From NCBI GenBank assembly GCA_027297085.1, contig JAPUIL010000214.1, forward strand, positions 1-9,024: DNA of 9,024 nucleotides, given 5' to 3'. This DNA comes from Verrucomicrobiota bacterium (GTDB lineage: Bacteria > Verrucomicrobiota > Verrucomicrobiia > Opitutales > UBA2995). The notes beneath the pieces are model-generated. The model saw only the letters and a program-made list of their open reading frames with translations. It did no database searches and was not told where the DNA came from. How positions within the stretch are numbered: the first letter of the stretch is position 1; each line of letters begins with the position of its first letter. This document shows positions 1 to 8,439 of this stretch, in pieces. The position numbers and the translations under genes are program-made.

Positions 1-1
1 T

Positions 2-886
2 GGATGGACAAAACGGTCACTAATCGAAATCGGGTGTGGCAAAGCAGATTTTCTAAAGATGCTTTGTGAGCTGGGTAGAAACGAAGGTATCGGATTTGAT
101 CCGAGTATTGAATCGGTAGACTGGCAGTCAATTGGGGATAAAGGAGGCAAGATAAAGTTGGTTCGAGGATATTTTGGCAAAGATAAAAAAGGGATTCCCG
201 GCGACCATCTTATTTGTCAGCACGTACTCGAGCATATTGAAAACCCGGCTGCTTTTTTGTCGGATATTGTCGATTCACGTTCAGGCTACACCTCGCATAT
301 AGTTTATTTCGAAGTGCCGAATGCTCTCTATACACTAAGAGACTTTGGTGTGTGGGATATTATTTATGAGCACTGCTCCTATTTTAGCCCGGCTTCCATG
401 CAGTATCTGTTTAAGCGTTTTGGGTATTCAGTAGAAACATGCGAAGAAGTGTACGGAAACCAATTCCTTTCCCTCTATGCTGGATCGGACGGCAAAGGCT
501 TAGAAGCATCAGGCGAAGATACGGCAGAGTTGATCGAACTGGTCGATCAGTTCAGCCAAACTTTTAAAGAAAAAACTGCGCGATGGAAAGATGTTTTAGC
601 GCCCGCCCGTGCAGGTGAAAAAAAAGTGGTTGTATGGGGTGCGGGTTCAAAGGGAATCACATTTCTCAACATGATAACCGGCGGTAAAGGCATCGATTTT
701 ATCATAGACCAAAACCCTGCCAAGATTGGCAAGTATGTAGCGGGTACGGGACAACAAATAGAAAGTCCCGCATTTCTTTCGTCGTACCAGCCAGATCAAG
801 TTATCATAATGAACCCGTTGTACCAGAAGGAGATTTCCAGGAATTTGAAAAAGATGGGTCTTACACCAGAGATTTTCGTCGCCTGA
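2..886 (+). CDS. SAM-dependent sugar methyltransferase, C-methyltransferase-like (5'-partial)
   Basis: The reading frame is open from base 2, so the gene starts upstream of the window; the ATG at 59 lies inside the SAM-binding fold and is not the true start. Seen: motif I EIGCGKADF at 26-52, a QHVLEHIENP motif at 218-247 typical of class I methyltransferases, YEHCSYFS at 365-388, and a C-terminal Rossmann-like segment VVVWGAGSKG from about 626, followed by FIIDQNPAKIGKY. This order matches proteins with the C-methyltransferase C-terminal domain (Methyltransf_14), such as NDP-4-keto-6-deoxysugar 3-C-methyltransferases. It probably methylates a nucleotide-activated sugar in the cytoplasm. The cysteine-rich zinc domain usual at the N-terminus of that family would lie outside the window. 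The catalytic segment differs from the textbook YHEHxSYFS, so substrate and exact reaction are open. It ends 27 nt before the next gene and is probably co-transcribed with it. Confidence 0.8.
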   Translation, partial: GWTKRSLIEIGCGKADFLKMLCELGRNEGIGFDPSIESVDWQSIGDKGGKIKLVRGYFGKDKKGIPGDHLICQHVLEHIENPAAFLSDIVDSRSGYTSHIVYFEVPNALYTLRDFGVWDIIYEHCSYFSPASMQYLFKRFGYSVETCEEVYGNQFLSLYAGSDGKGLEASGEDTAELIELVDQFSQTFKEKTARWKDVLAPARAGEKKVVVWGAGSKGITFLNMITGGKGIDFIIDQNPAKIGKYVAGTGQQIESPAFLSSYQPDQVIIMNPLYQKEISRNLKKMGLTPEIFVA

Positions 887-913
887 CAAGAAATATCTCT
901 GTAATCCGAGCCT

Positions 914-2035
914 ATGTTATCCGAAAAGTCTGCTGAATCGATCATTTGTGAGGACTTGGATTTTATTTGTGACGAGTTGCGGGATGAGTTTGTACAACTC
1001 CTTGGCAAGAAGCTTCTGATTGTTGGAGGGGCTGGTTTTCTAGGATATTATCTTGTGCAGGCAGCTTTGCACTTAAACGAGGGAACTCCAGACTCTAAAA
1101 GTGTAGAGGTAACAGTATTCGATAATTTTATACGCGGTGTTCCCGATTGGTTGACTCAACTCGAAGTCAATCCGTCTTTGCAAATTATAAGGCACGATAT
1201 AACGCAGCCTTTGCCGGCGGATTTGCCTGCGTTCGACTTTGTTATCCATGCCGCTTCGATTGCGTCTCCCACATACTATCGTAAGTTTCCGATACAAACA
1301 ATGGATGCTAATGTGAGCGGACTTCGGTTGATTTTGGATTATTGCCTGAAACAAAGAGACGAAGGGTCACCCGTATCGGGCATTCTCTATTTCTCGACCA
1401 GCGAGATTTACGGCGACCCGACGCCTGAAAATATCCCGACTTCAGAAACCTACCGTGGTAATGTTTCCTGTACCGGACCTCGTGCCTGCTACGACGAGTC
1501 AAAACGATATGGAGAAACGCTTTGTGTTAACTTCGCGCAACAATTTGATCTGCCGGTTCGTATTGCCCGCCCCTTCAATAATTACGGTCCGGGTTTGAAG
1601 ATAACTGATAAGCGGGTCTTGCCGGATTTTGCGCGCGATGTGCTTGGTGGTCGAGATATCGTCATGCTGTCCGATGGTTCTCCCACTCGTACCTTCTGTT
1701 ACATTGCCGATGCCATTGTTGGGTATTTTAAAGTTCTTATTCTGGGGAGGAACGGCGAGTCCTACAATATTGGGACGGAGCGCCCGGAAATCTCAATTGC
1801 CGAGTTGGCGAAAAGAGTTGTCGAGGCTTCGTCACGACTTTTTGGGTACGAAGGAAAGGTAGTGAAACAGAATAGTCAGGAGTCGGATTACTTAGTGGAC
1901 AATCCAAGCCGCCGTTGTCCGCTCATTTCTAAGGCCCGAGAGGAGTTGGGCTTCGATCCCAAGATAGGGATCGTAGAAGGACTTGATCGGGCTCTATGCT
2001 GGTATAGAGAAAATAGCGAAGCCGAAGAAGCGTAA
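914..2035 (+). CDS. NAD-dependent sugar epimerase/dehydratase, UDP-glucuronate decarboxylase-like
   Basis: A 373-aa extended short-chain dehydrogenase. Seen: NAD-binding GGAGFLG at residues 38-44, STSE at 161-164, catalytic YDESK with Y193 and K197, RPFNNYGPG, and R259 in DGSPTRTF. In dTDP-glucose 4,6-dehydratases the segment at 161-164 normally ends in Asp-Glu. Here it ends in Ser-Glu, as in UDP-xylose synthase and the ArnA decarboxylase domain, and the Arg needed for decarboxylation also appears to be present. The likely reaction is therefore UDP-glucuronate to UDP-xylose (or the 4-keto pentose), with NAD as bound cofactor, in the cytoplasm. The downstream gene makes its substrate, which supports the call. 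An acidic stretch of about 30 residues precedes the Rossmann fold. The ATG at 914 has no clear Shine-Dalgarno. The stop overlaps the next ATG by one base. A 4-epimerase or another NDP-sugar SDR remains possible. Confidence 0.8.
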   Translation: MLSEKSAESIICEDLDFICDELRDEFVQLLGKKLLIVGGAGFLGYYLVQAALHLNEGTPDSKSVEVTVFDNFIRGVPDWLTQLEVNPSLQIIRHDITQPLPADLPAFDFVIHAASIASPTYYRKFPIQTMDANVSGLRLILDYCLKQRDEGSPVSGILYFSTSEIYGDPTPENIPTSETYRGNVSCTGPRACYDESKRYGETLCVNFAQQFDLPVRIARPFNNYGPGLKITDKRVLPDFARDVLGGRDIVMLSDGSPTRTFCYIADAIVGYFKVLILGRNGESYNIGTERPEISIAELAKRVVEASSRLFGYEGKVVKQNSQESDYLVDNPSRRCPLISKAREELGFDPKIGIVEGLDRALCWYRENSEAEEA

Positions 2036-3375
2036 TGAAAATTTCTATAGTTGGCATCGGCTATGTCGGATTAGTTTCCGGAGTATGTCTCGCATCAAAG
2101 GGGCATGAGATTATTTGTGTCGATGTATCGCAAGAAAAAGTGGACCGGGTTAACAGGGGTGAACCTCCGATATACGAGGAAGGCCTAGGTGAGCTGCTTG
2201 CGAAAGTCATTGGCGAGTCATTGACAGCTTCCACTGAGATTCGAAGTTCTGTTCAAAATACAGATTTATCCATTATTGCTGTGGGAACTCCATTTGATGG
2301 TGACCAAATTGATTTAACATACATCCGTCAGGTGGCCCGCCAAATAGGCGAATCTCTGAAAGAGAAAAATGGATATCACACCGTGGTGGTTAAAAGCACG
2401 GTCGTTCCCGGTACCACCGAGGACGTTGTGCTGCCTCTGTTGGAAGAATATTCCGGCAAAAGAGCTGGAAATGATTTCGGGGTTGGAATGAACCCCGAGT
2501 TTCTCAAAGAAGGGGAGGCGATCGCAGATTTTCTGAATCCCGATCGAATTGTGTTGGGTGGAATAGACGATAAGACCCTCCAGCAATTGGAGGAAGTTTA
2601 CGCTATCTTTCCGGATACCGATAAATTTCGCACCAATCCCCGGACCGCTGAGATGATCAAGTATACCGCCAATGCATTGCTGGCTACATTGATTTCATTT
2701 TCAAATGAAATGGGAAATCTCTCTGCTTCCATTGGTGATGTCGATATCGTAGACGTCATGAAAGGAGTCCATTTGGATAAGCGATTCAGCCCTATTCTTG
2801 AGGATGCTGGACGTATTTCCCCTTCGTTTTTAACCTACTTGGCTGCTGGCTGTGGTTTCGGTGGCAGTTGCTTCCCCAAAGACGTCAAGGCCTTGGCCCG
2901 CTTTGGGAAAGACCACCATCAGACTATGTCTATCTTGGATGCTGTAATCGCCACTAACCATGCACAACCGCAGCGCTTGGTTTCAATTCTGCGAAGTTAT
3001 TTTCCTAAGTTGGAGGGATTAAAAGTGGCTGTGCTTGGGTTGGCTTTTAAACCCGGTACCGACGATATCCGTGAGTCTGCATCGATTTCTGTCATTCGCG
3101 CATTGATAGATGAAAAGGCGTCCGTGACAGCCTTTGATCCAATTGCACAAGAAGAGGCCGAAAAGGAATTGGGCGAGGATGCTATCGCGTATACTGATTC
3201 CTTAGCGGAGTGTATCGAAAATGTGGATGCGGTATTGTTATTGACCTCCTGGCCAGAATTTAAGGACTTGCCTAAATTGATAAATGCACTTCCGCAGGCT
3301 CCGCTATTAATCGATGGCAGACGTATGTTGTCCAAGGACAGTGTCGAGCGTTATGCAGGGATCGGTTTATCCTGA
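2035..3375 (+). CDS. ugd: UDP-glucose 6-dehydrogenase
   Basis: A 446-aa member of the UDP-glucose/GDP-mannose dehydrogenase family and of normal length for it. It would oxidise UDP-glucose to UDP-glucuronate with 2 NAD+ in the cytoplasm. Seen: N-terminal NAD-binding GIGYVG at residues 7-12; GTPFDGD near 83; the family segment [13 protein letters not shown] with K209 and N213; the catalytic cysteine C279 in [10 protein letters not shown]; and the C-terminal UDP-binding segment [14 protein letters not shown] starting at G335. Here Ala follows RES where Pro is usual. The ATG overlaps the upstream stop (TAATG), suggesting translational coupling with the decarboxylase-like gene that would use its product. 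A GDP-mannose dehydrogenase role is less likely given that pairing. The next gene follows after 25 nt. Confidence 0.94.
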   Translation: MKISIVGIGYVGLVSGVCLASKGHEIICVDVSQEKVDRVNRGEPPIYEEGLGELLAKVIGESLTASTEIRSSVQNTDLSIIAVGTPFDGDQIDLTYIRQVARQIGESLKEKNGYHTVVVKSTVVPGTTEDVVLPLLEEYSGKRAGNDFGVGMNPEFLKEGEAIADFLNPDRIVLGGIDDKTLQQLEEVYAIFPDTDKFRTNPRTAEMIKYTANALLATLISFSNEMGNLSASIGDVDIVDVMKGVHLDKRFSPILEDAGRISPSFLTYLAAGCGFGGSCFPKDVKALARFGKDHHQTMSILDAVIATNHAQPQRLVSILRSYFPKLEGLKVAVLGLAFKPGTDDIRESASISVIRALIDEKASVTAFDPIAQEEAEKELGEDAIAYTDSLAECIENVDAVLLLTSWPEFKDLPKLINALPQAPLLIDGRRMLSKDSVERYAGIGLS

Positions 3376-3387
3376 ATCAATAATCTT

Positions 3388-3392
3388 AAGGA
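3388..3392 (+). promoter_or_regulatory. Shine-Dalgarno AAGGA deciding the rfbF start
   Basis: AAGGA lies 8 nt before a GTG at 3401 in the short gap after ugd. It is the only good ribosome binding site in front of a gene in this window. It places the start at 3401, not at the in-frame ATG at 3314 buried in ugd. The protein begun at 3401 opens directly with the conserved family N-terminus MKAVILAGG. Confidence 0.75.
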
Positions 3393-3400
3393 AAATAATA

Positions 3401-4174
3401 GTGAAAGCAGTTATTCTAGCAGGTGGCATTGGAAGCCGCATAAGTGAGGAAAGTTTATTTAAGCCCAAACCAATGATTGAGATTGGTGATCGACCTATCA
3501 TTTGGCATATCATGAAGATGTATGCGCATCATGGCATACGGGACTTTATCGTTTGCTGCGGATACAAGGGCTACATGATCAATGAGTACTTTATGAACTT
3601 TGTCCTTTCACGCAGTGATGTGACTTTCGATTTGGCGGATCACAGTTTTGAAGTGATCAAAAACAGGGCTGATTCGTGGAAAGTTACATGCATCGATACA
3701 GGTCTGAATACGATGACCGGTGGAAGAATCAAACGCGTTAAAGATTTTATTGGAGAGGATACTTTCTGCCTGACTTATGGTGATGGTGTTTCGGATCTCA
3801 ATTTGACTGAGCTGATCAATTTCCACAAAGCGGAAGGCCGGTTGGCGACCATCACCGCCGTTCAACCACCCGGACGGTGGGGGGCCTTTACGCTGTCTGG
3901 TCATGAGAACAAGGTGAATCACTTCCGCGAAAAGCCAGAAGGTGATGGGGCGTGGGTGAATGGAGGATTTTTCGTTCTTGAGGCCTCTGTATTTGATTAT
4001 ATTGAAGGGGATGAAACAACGTGGGAACAAACCCCATTAGAGCAGCTGGCACGATCAGACCAATTGAGCGCATACCGTCACTTCGGATTTTGGCAACCCA
4101 TGGATACGCTTAGAGACAAAAATTATTTGGAATCTCTGTGGGAGGAGAAAAACGCCCCGTGGAGAGTCTGGTAA
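3401..4174 (+). CDS. rfbF: Glucose-1-phosphate cytidylyltransferase
   Basis: Starting at GTG 3401, the protein is 257 aa, the usual length for RfbF. It joins alpha-D-glucose 1-phosphate and CTP to give CDP-glucose and pyrophosphate, the first step toward CDP-linked 6-deoxy and 3,6-dideoxy sugars of O-antigens. Seen: nucleotide-binding AGGIGSR at residues 7-13 with K21-P-K-P-M; the RfbF-type stretch IICCGYKGY-like [24 protein letters not shown]; the metal-binding YGDG at 126-129; [37 protein letters not shown]; and [15 protein letters not shown] near the C-terminus. These resemble the Salmonella/Yersinia enzyme more than RmlA or GalU. The expected partner, CDP-glucose 4,6-dehydratase, is absent from the window and may lie upstream. 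An IMPase-like gene follows after 30 nt. Confidence 0.93.
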   Translation: MKAVILAGGIGSRISEESLFKPKPMIEIGDRPIIWHIMKMYAHHGIRDFIVCCGYKGYMINEYFMNFVLSRSDVTFDLADHSFEVIKNRADSWKVTCIDTGLNTMTGGRIKRVKDFIGEDTFCLTYGDGVSDLNLTELINFHKAEGRLATITAVQPPGRWGAFTLSGHENKVNHFREKPEGDGAWVNGGFFVLEASVFDYIEGDETTWEQTPLEQLARSDQLSAYRHFGFWQPMDTLRDKNYLESLWEEKNAPWRVW

Positions 4175-4204
4175 ACAATGCCAAAAGCGCATTGATCATC
4201 GCCT

Positions 4205-5230
4205 ATGGAATTGTCTGAAAAACATCAATTGCGGGAATTACTTTGTGAACTGGGAGTGGCGATTCAGCAGCACGTCATTACCCATCGAGTGGGAGTCAGT
4301 TCAGAGCAGCTTTCGCAGGTAAGTGCTGAAACTGAATCTGACACCATCTATTTGATCGATAAGTATAGCGAAGAAGCCTTGTTGGAATGGTTCTCCAAAA
4401 ACTGGCCAGAGCACCTGCCCGTGGAAGTGGTGGCTGAAGGGTTGGAAGACCATGCCCCAGTTACTTTTCCTGAGAGTACGCCTATCCAGGATACTCGATT
4501 TAAACTGATAATTGATCCCATCGACGGCACTCGTGAGATAATGTACGACAAACGCTCGGCATGGGTACTTGCGGGGGTAGCTCCACAGAAATTTGATGAA
4601 ACCCGGCTCAGTGATATCGAAGCGGCTATGATGACTGAACTCCCCGTCACCAAACAGCGCTTGGCCGATCAGATCAGCGGATTTAGAGGTTGCGGGAGAG
4701 CGGGCTTAGTTGCGATCCGTCATGATCTGGAGAGTGGCGGTTCAGAGCCTTTTCCCCTATATCCTTCAGCGGCGAACCGTATCGATCACGGCATTGCAGG
4801 CTTGGTTAAGTTTTTTCCAGAGGGTAAGGAGTTGATCTCCAGGTTCGAGTGCGATCTTTGGAAACAGCTCGGCATGTATGGAGAGGCGAAGTCTCCCGTC
4901 GTATTCGACGATCAATACATTAGCACGGGTGGTCAGATGTATGAGTTAATGACTGGTCATTATCGATTTTACGGAGACCTGAGACCCGAAGCACTCAGGT
5001 CACTTGGACTTGGTCATTCACTGACCTGCCATCCTTACGATGTGGCGGCTGGAATTCTGTTGAAGGAAGCCGGATGTCACTATGAATCACCCTGGGGTGG
5101 CGAAGTGGTTGCACCATTGGATACAGTGACGCCTGTCTCCTGGGTCTGTTATGCGAATAGCGATCTGGCAGAACTGATTCGACCTGTTCTCTTGTTTAAA
5201 ATGAAGGAATACTTTTCATCCGCTCAATAA
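4205..5230 (+). CDS. Inositol monophosphatase-family protein, enlarged and divergent
   Basis: A 341-aa protein with the metal-binding signature of Mg2+-dependent, Li+-sensitive phosphatases (IMPase/FBPase/CysQ superfamily). Seen: E78 in VVAEG, DPIDGT at residues 104-109 (D104 and D107), and D279 in HPYDVAAG, which stands for the usual WDxAAG. All acidic metal ligands seem present, so a phosphatase activity is likely. It is longer than a typical IMPase (about 260-280 aa). D107 and D279 are 172 residues apart, against about 127 in human IMPA1, so the middle carries extra sequence. The first ATG after an in-frame TGA at 4193 is used, and no Shine-Dalgarno is visible. As last gene of a nucleotide-sugar operon, it may dephosphorylate a sugar phosphate or 3'-phosphoadenosine phosphate, or make a non-nucleotide building block. 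The substrate is unknown. Its stop codon touches the long palindrome. Confidence 0.75.
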   Translation: MELSEKHQLRELLCELGVAIQQHVITHRVGVSSEQLSQVSAETESDTIYLIDKYSEEALLEWFSKNWPEHLPVEVVAEGLEDHAPVTFPESTPIQDTRFKLIIDPIDGTREIMYDKRSAWVLAGVAPQKFDETRLSDIEAAMMTELPVTKQRLADQISGFRGCGRAGLVAIRHDLESGGSEPFPLYPSAANRIDHGIAGLVKFFPEGKELISRFECDLWKQLGMYGEAKSPVVFDDQYISTGGQMYELMTGHYRFYGDLRPEALRSLGLGHSLTCHPYDVAAGILLKEAGCHYESPWGGEVVAPLDTVTPVSWVCYANSDLAELIRPVLLFKMKEYFSSAQ

Positions 5231-5282
5231 TACCACTTTTCACCAAGAATGCCACGGTCGCATTCTTGGTGAAAAGTGGTAT
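5230..5282. repeat. Perfect 23-bp inverted repeat with 7-nt loop
   Basis: The arms 5230-5252 and 5260-5282 are exact reverse complements around the loop CACGGTC (5253-5259). The left arm starts ATACCACTTTTC and includes the last A of the preceding TAA stop. In RNA this gives a very stable stem on either strand. No U-run follows it on the + strand (the next bases are AAAAAGG), so it is not by itself a classical terminator in that direction. It sits between converging genes and directly before a second hairpin. Possible roles are 3'-end protection, blocking read-through, or a dispersed genomic repeat. Confidence 0.9.
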
Positions 5283-5283
5283 A

Positions 5284-5312
5284 AAAAGGCCCCTGAATTT
5301 CAGAGGCCTTTT
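5284..5312. terminator. Bidirectional intrinsic terminator
   Basis: AAAAGGCC at 5284-5291 pairs with GGCCTTTT at 5305-5312. Inside, CTGA (5293-5296) pairs with TCAG (5300-5303), with one C/A mismatch and an ATT loop. The T-run on the + strand and the A-run (T on the - strand) at the other side make it work for both the sugar operon arriving from the left and rng arriving from the right. rng ends 22 bp beyond it. Confidence 0.85.
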
Positions 5313-5333
5313 CGTTAGGTTTATAAAAATTGG

Positions 5334-7088
5334 CTACCGTAATTCTTCGCCGGTAACAGCGTTCACGAGCCGGAAGTTTTCCATGTGATAGGATACATCT
5401 GCTCGGAATGAGAGGTTCACGTCATACAGCCTTTCAATATCGACTAAGAGTGATTCGTCCTCGCTGCGCAGACGTTCCAACACCGTGGGGTTCAGCATCA
5501 CCCGAATGGTAAGTGAACTGTCTTCGTCGTTTTCGGAAGCTTTAGGTTTCAGGCGGCGAAGTACGGATGTGATCTGTCTTTGGATTTCCACGCTAATGGT
5601 TCGAGGAGATTTTACAATGCCTCGGCCGTTGCAGTAGGGACAACCCGTGTAAAGCCCCGTGGATATACTGACATCCTGGCGTTGGCGAGTCATCTGCATA
5701 ATGCCGAGTTGAGAAATCGGCAGGATGTGGTTCTTCGCCTTGTCATCCTCCATTTCTCTTCGCATGCGATTGAAAACCGACTGACGGTCGCGGCGGTTTT
5801 TCATATCGATAAAGTCGATTATTATAAGACCACCTATATTTCTCAGGCGGATCTGGCGGGCGACTTCAGAGGCAGATTCCAAATTTACCTGCAGGATATA
5901 ATCCTTTTCTTTGCCGGTCTTGTTGCGGTGAGAACCCGTGTTCACATCCACAGCTACCAGAGCTTCTGTTTCTTCGATGACAATCTCGCCACCGGATGGC
6001 AATGGAACCCGCCGTTGGAAGGTTTGTTCGATTTGCCGCTCGATATTGAAGCGTTCGTAAATCGGGATCGAATCTTTGAATAAGTTAATTTTTCCGAGGG
6101 ATCGTTTGGAAATCTGCGAAATGGCCGTTCGCATCCTTTCCCAGTCCTTCGAATTATCGATTAATACACGGTCCACCTCTTCGGTAAGAAAATCGCGGAC
6201 TGTGCGTTCAATAATATCTGGTTCACGGTAGAGGCAGACCGCTCCTTTTTCCTCATCTATTTGCTTTTCCATGGCTGACCAGGTTTTTAGCAAGATGTGG
6301 AGGTCGCGGATAAAATAGCGCAGTTTTTTCCCTTCGCCGGCAGTGCGGATGATGATTCCCATGCCGTCAGGAATCGTAAGGGACTTAATTACCTTTCTCA
6401 GGCGCGCGCGTTCTTTATTGTCCTCGATCTTACGGGATATGCCGCATTGATCATTGAAGGGCATGAGAACCAGGTATCTGCCGGGTAAGGCGATATTGGT
6501 GGTAGTGCGCGGGCCTTTCGTGCCGATTTGACCTTTGGTGATCTGAACCACGATGTCGGTGCCTATCGGGTACAGTTTGGGGATATCGCGAAGATCGATC
6601 TTCTTTTTTTTCTTGTTGGGGTCCTTGGTATTACGACGGACGATTTCGATGCTCGAATCGTTGGCTGCCGGCACAATATCCCAATAGTGTAAGAAGGCGT
6701 TTTTGGGTTGGCCGATATCGACAAACGCTGCTTTCAGGCCCGGTTCAAGATTCTGAATCTTGCCTTTGAACACTCCGCCGACCAGACGATCTTCGCCTAC
6801 GCGTTCGACTTCGAATCGCTCGATGACTCCGTCTTCTAAAACAGCTACCCTGGTTTCAAGGGGTTCTGAATTAATGATGATCTCCCGGAAGGTGGGATTC
6901 TGCTTTTTTATAGCGTTAATGACCCGGCTGATGATGGGACGTGATTTTTTAGCCCGTTTCCCAGCCTGCTGTTTTATTTGGTCAGAATGGAGTGGCTCCG
7001 GCACGGTTTCCACCGGCGGTTCTCTCAAATTCTGGTCTAATTCGGCTTCCGAAAATTTCGTACTTTTTTTGGATGGTTGTTCGCTCAT
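5334..7088 (-). CDS. rng: Ribonuclease E/G family endoribonuclease (RNase G)
   Basis: A 584-aa single-strand-specific endoribonuclease for rRNA maturation and mRNA decay. Order seen: a basic, low-complexity N-terminal extension (residues 1 to about 65); the conserved opening [20 protein letters not shown] (68-87); an S1 RNA-binding domain (about 105-205) holding a lysine run at 159-163; the catalytic DNase I-like part with D381 in VAVDVNTG and D425 in IIDFIDM, matching E. coli RNase E D303 and D346 with nearly the same spacing; the Zn-link CPYCNGRG with C483 and C486; and a small C-terminal domain. There is no long RNase E-type scaffold tail, so RNase G is the better name. The ATG at 7088 is the first after an in-frame stop; AAAGG lies rather far upstream of it. 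The gene follows rodA by 94 nt on the same strand with no terminator visible between, so the two may be co-transcribed. Confidence 0.93.
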   Translation of the reverse strand: MSEQPSKKSTKFSEAELDQNLREPPVETVPEPLHSDQIKQQAGKRAKKSRPIISRVINAIKKQNPTFREIIINSEPLETRVAVLEDGVIERFEVERVGEDRLVGGVFKGKIQNLEPGLKAAFVDIGQPKNAFLHYWDIVPAANDSSIEIVRRNTKDPNKKKKKIDLRDIPKLYPIGTDIVVQITKGQIGTKGPRTTTNIALPGRYLVLMPFNDQCGISRKIEDNKERARLRKVIKSLTIPDGMGIIIRTAGEGKKLRYFIRDLHILLKTWSAMEKQIDEEKGAVCLYREPDIIERTVRDFLTEEVDRVLIDNSKDWERMRTAISQISKRSLGKINLFKDSIPIYERFNIERQIEQTFQRRVPLPSGGEIVIEETEALVAVDVNTGSHRNKTGKEKDYILQVNLESASEVARQIRLRNIGGLIIIDFIDMKNRRDRQSVFNRMRREMEDDKAKNHILPISQLGIMQMTRQRQDVSISTGLYTGCPYCNGRGIVKSPRTISVEIQRQITSVLRRLKPKASENDEDSSLTIRVMLNPTVLERLRSEDESLLVDIERLYDVNLSFRADVSYHMENFRLVNAVTGEELR

Positions 7089-7182
7089 GATTTTTATTTT
7101 GCCTTTCAGATGAGGCTGGCTTCATCGGCGGCTGTGCTGAGCAAAACATCTTTAAGTCACTAGTGTTGAACGGATTCATATG

Positions 7183-8439
7183 CTAAAAAGCTTTCCGGTG
7201 ACGGTAAACAGATTGAACGATGCCTTGCAGGATGCAGCAGCTCAGGAGGAAGGAGCCTCCATAACTTAAGAAGGGTAGAGGCAGTCCTGTTATCGGCATC
7301 ATTCCAATAGTCATCCCAATGTTGATAAAGGTATGAATGGTAAAAATCATCGTCACGCCTACGGCGAGAAGCATACCAAATCGGTCTCTTGCTTTGCTGG
7401 CGATTCGCACGCCATTCAGCAATAGGATACCAGAGAGGCTGAGAACAGTTATACTGCCTAAAAACCCTTTTTCCTCCGCGAGAACGGAGAATATAAAGTC
7501 ATTGTGCGCTACGGAGCGCGGTAAATACCCCAATTTTGCTTGGGTGCCTTCTGTCCAGCCCTTGCCGGTCAAGCCCCCGGAACCTACCGAAATCAACGAT
7601 TGGTTCAGGTTCCAGCCGATCCCTCTGGGGTCTACCTTGTCCGGCATCAGAAAATTCAAGATCCGGTTACGCTGATAGTCCTTGAGGTAAGGGAGGTAAG
7701 AGTGTTCTTCGAAAGCACCCAGGTTACTGGTTGGAGTGTAGTTTTTGGATTCTAAATAACTATTGTAGCGGTACACATCCCACATGATAACTCCTAGCCC
7801 AATTACGCACGCCAAGAACACGGTTGTGAAGAACCGCATCGATAAATTGGAAACGTATAACAGGCCGAGTACCATAGGGATAAGAACCAGTGAAGTTCCC
7901 AGATCCGGTTGAAGAAGAATCAAGATCATGGGAATGAGCACCACCAAGGCAACTTTTGCCAGAACGGTCAAGGATTCCTTTATTTTGCCAATTTCTGAAC
8001 GGGCCAGGATGCTTGATACAATTACCATGACTGAGATTTTTACCACTTCGGAGGGTTGAAAATTAAAGAACCCGAAGTAGATCCAGCGCCTGGCCCCATC
8101 TCTTTCTATTCCGAAAAAATATACAAACACCAGCAGTCCCAATGTCAGCAGATACAGCCAGTGGCCGTATTTCATAAAGATATCGTAATCCACGAAAGAC
8201 ACGACCAAGTAGACCGTGGTCCCCACGAAAATCCACACGATTTGCATCTTCCATTGGGAAAGTGGTGAATTCAATTGCGCACTGTAGATAAAGAACACCC
8301 CACCCACCGCAAGCAACAGAATACATAGCGGATTGATCCAGTCCCACCGGGGGTGATCATCTCGATTTAACCCCGAGGTTACAGCGGCGCCAGCGCGCCT
8401 GCTGGGTTTTAAAAAGGACTGAAGGATGTCGGTGATCAA
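7183..8439 (-). CDS. rodA: RodA, SEDS peptidoglycan glycosyltransferase
   Basis: A 418-aa polytopic inner-membrane protein of the SEDS family with about ten hydrophobic helices, the first at about residues 35-55. With its partner class B PBP (PBP2) it polymerises lipid II during cell elongation. Seen: QPSEVVKI, LQPDLGTSLVL with D179, GLTGKGWTEGTQAKLGYLP, HNDFIFSVLAEEKG with D314 (position of the essential Asp in the HTDF motif of E. coli RodA), and LPFLSYGGS near the C-terminus. LGYLP plus HNDF favours RodA over FtsW. The best start is TTG at 8439. There is no ATG or GTG in frame before the first membrane helix; the next Met, in QWKM at about residue 65, would remove that helix. No Shine-Dalgarno is evident, so the start is less certain than the identity. 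Neighbours: rng downstream, rny divergent upstream. Confidence 0.93.
   Translation of the reverse strand: MITDILQSFLKPSRRAGAAVTSGLNRDDHPRWDWINPLCILLLAVGGVFFIYSAQLNSPLSQWKMQIVWIFVGTTVYLVVSFVDYDIFMKYGHWLYLLTLGLLVFVYFFGIERDGARRWIYFGFFNFQPSEVVKISVMVIVSSILARSEIGKIKESLTVLAKVALVVLIPMILILLQPDLGTSLVLIPMVLGLLYVSNLSMRFFTTVFLACVIGLGVIMWDVYRYNSYLESKNYTPTSNLGAFEEHSYLPYLKDYQRNRILNFLMPDKVDPRGIGWNLNQSLISVGSGGLTGKGWTEGTQAKLGYLPRSVAHNDFIFSVLAEEKGFLGSITVLSLSGILLLNGVRIASKARDRFGMLLAVGVTMIFTIHTFINIGMTIGMMPITGLPLPFLSYGGSFLLSCCILQGIVQSVYRHRKAF

Noticed and set aside
59..61. ATG at 59 as start of the methyltransferase
   Set aside because: The frame is open to the window edge and SAM motif I is encoded upstream of this ATG.
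3314..3400. N-terminal extension of rfbF from an ATG at 3314
   Set aside because: It would overlap ugd by 62 nt and add 29 residues with no family similarity; GTG 3401 has AAGGA at 8 nt and gives the normal 257-aa length.
3608..4030. 140-codon - strand open frame antisense to rfbF
   Set aside because: It lies entirely within a well-supported gene and shows no domain or start signal.
4175..4204. Small inverted repeat ATGC...GCAT and a 5-codon ATG frame between rfbF and the IMPase-like gene
   Set aside because: A four-base stem and a five-codon frame are expected by chance.
5580..6083. 167-codon + strand open frame antisense to rng
   Set aside because: The - strand frame has full RNase E/G motifs; the + frame has no recognisable domain or start signal.
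6601..6615. dnaX-like A AAA AAG slippery heptamer in the lysine run of rng
   Set aside because: The phase fits a -1 shift, but the product would be about 50 foreign residues and then a stop; I noticed no stimulatory SD or stem-loop, and a lysine run is sufficient explanation.
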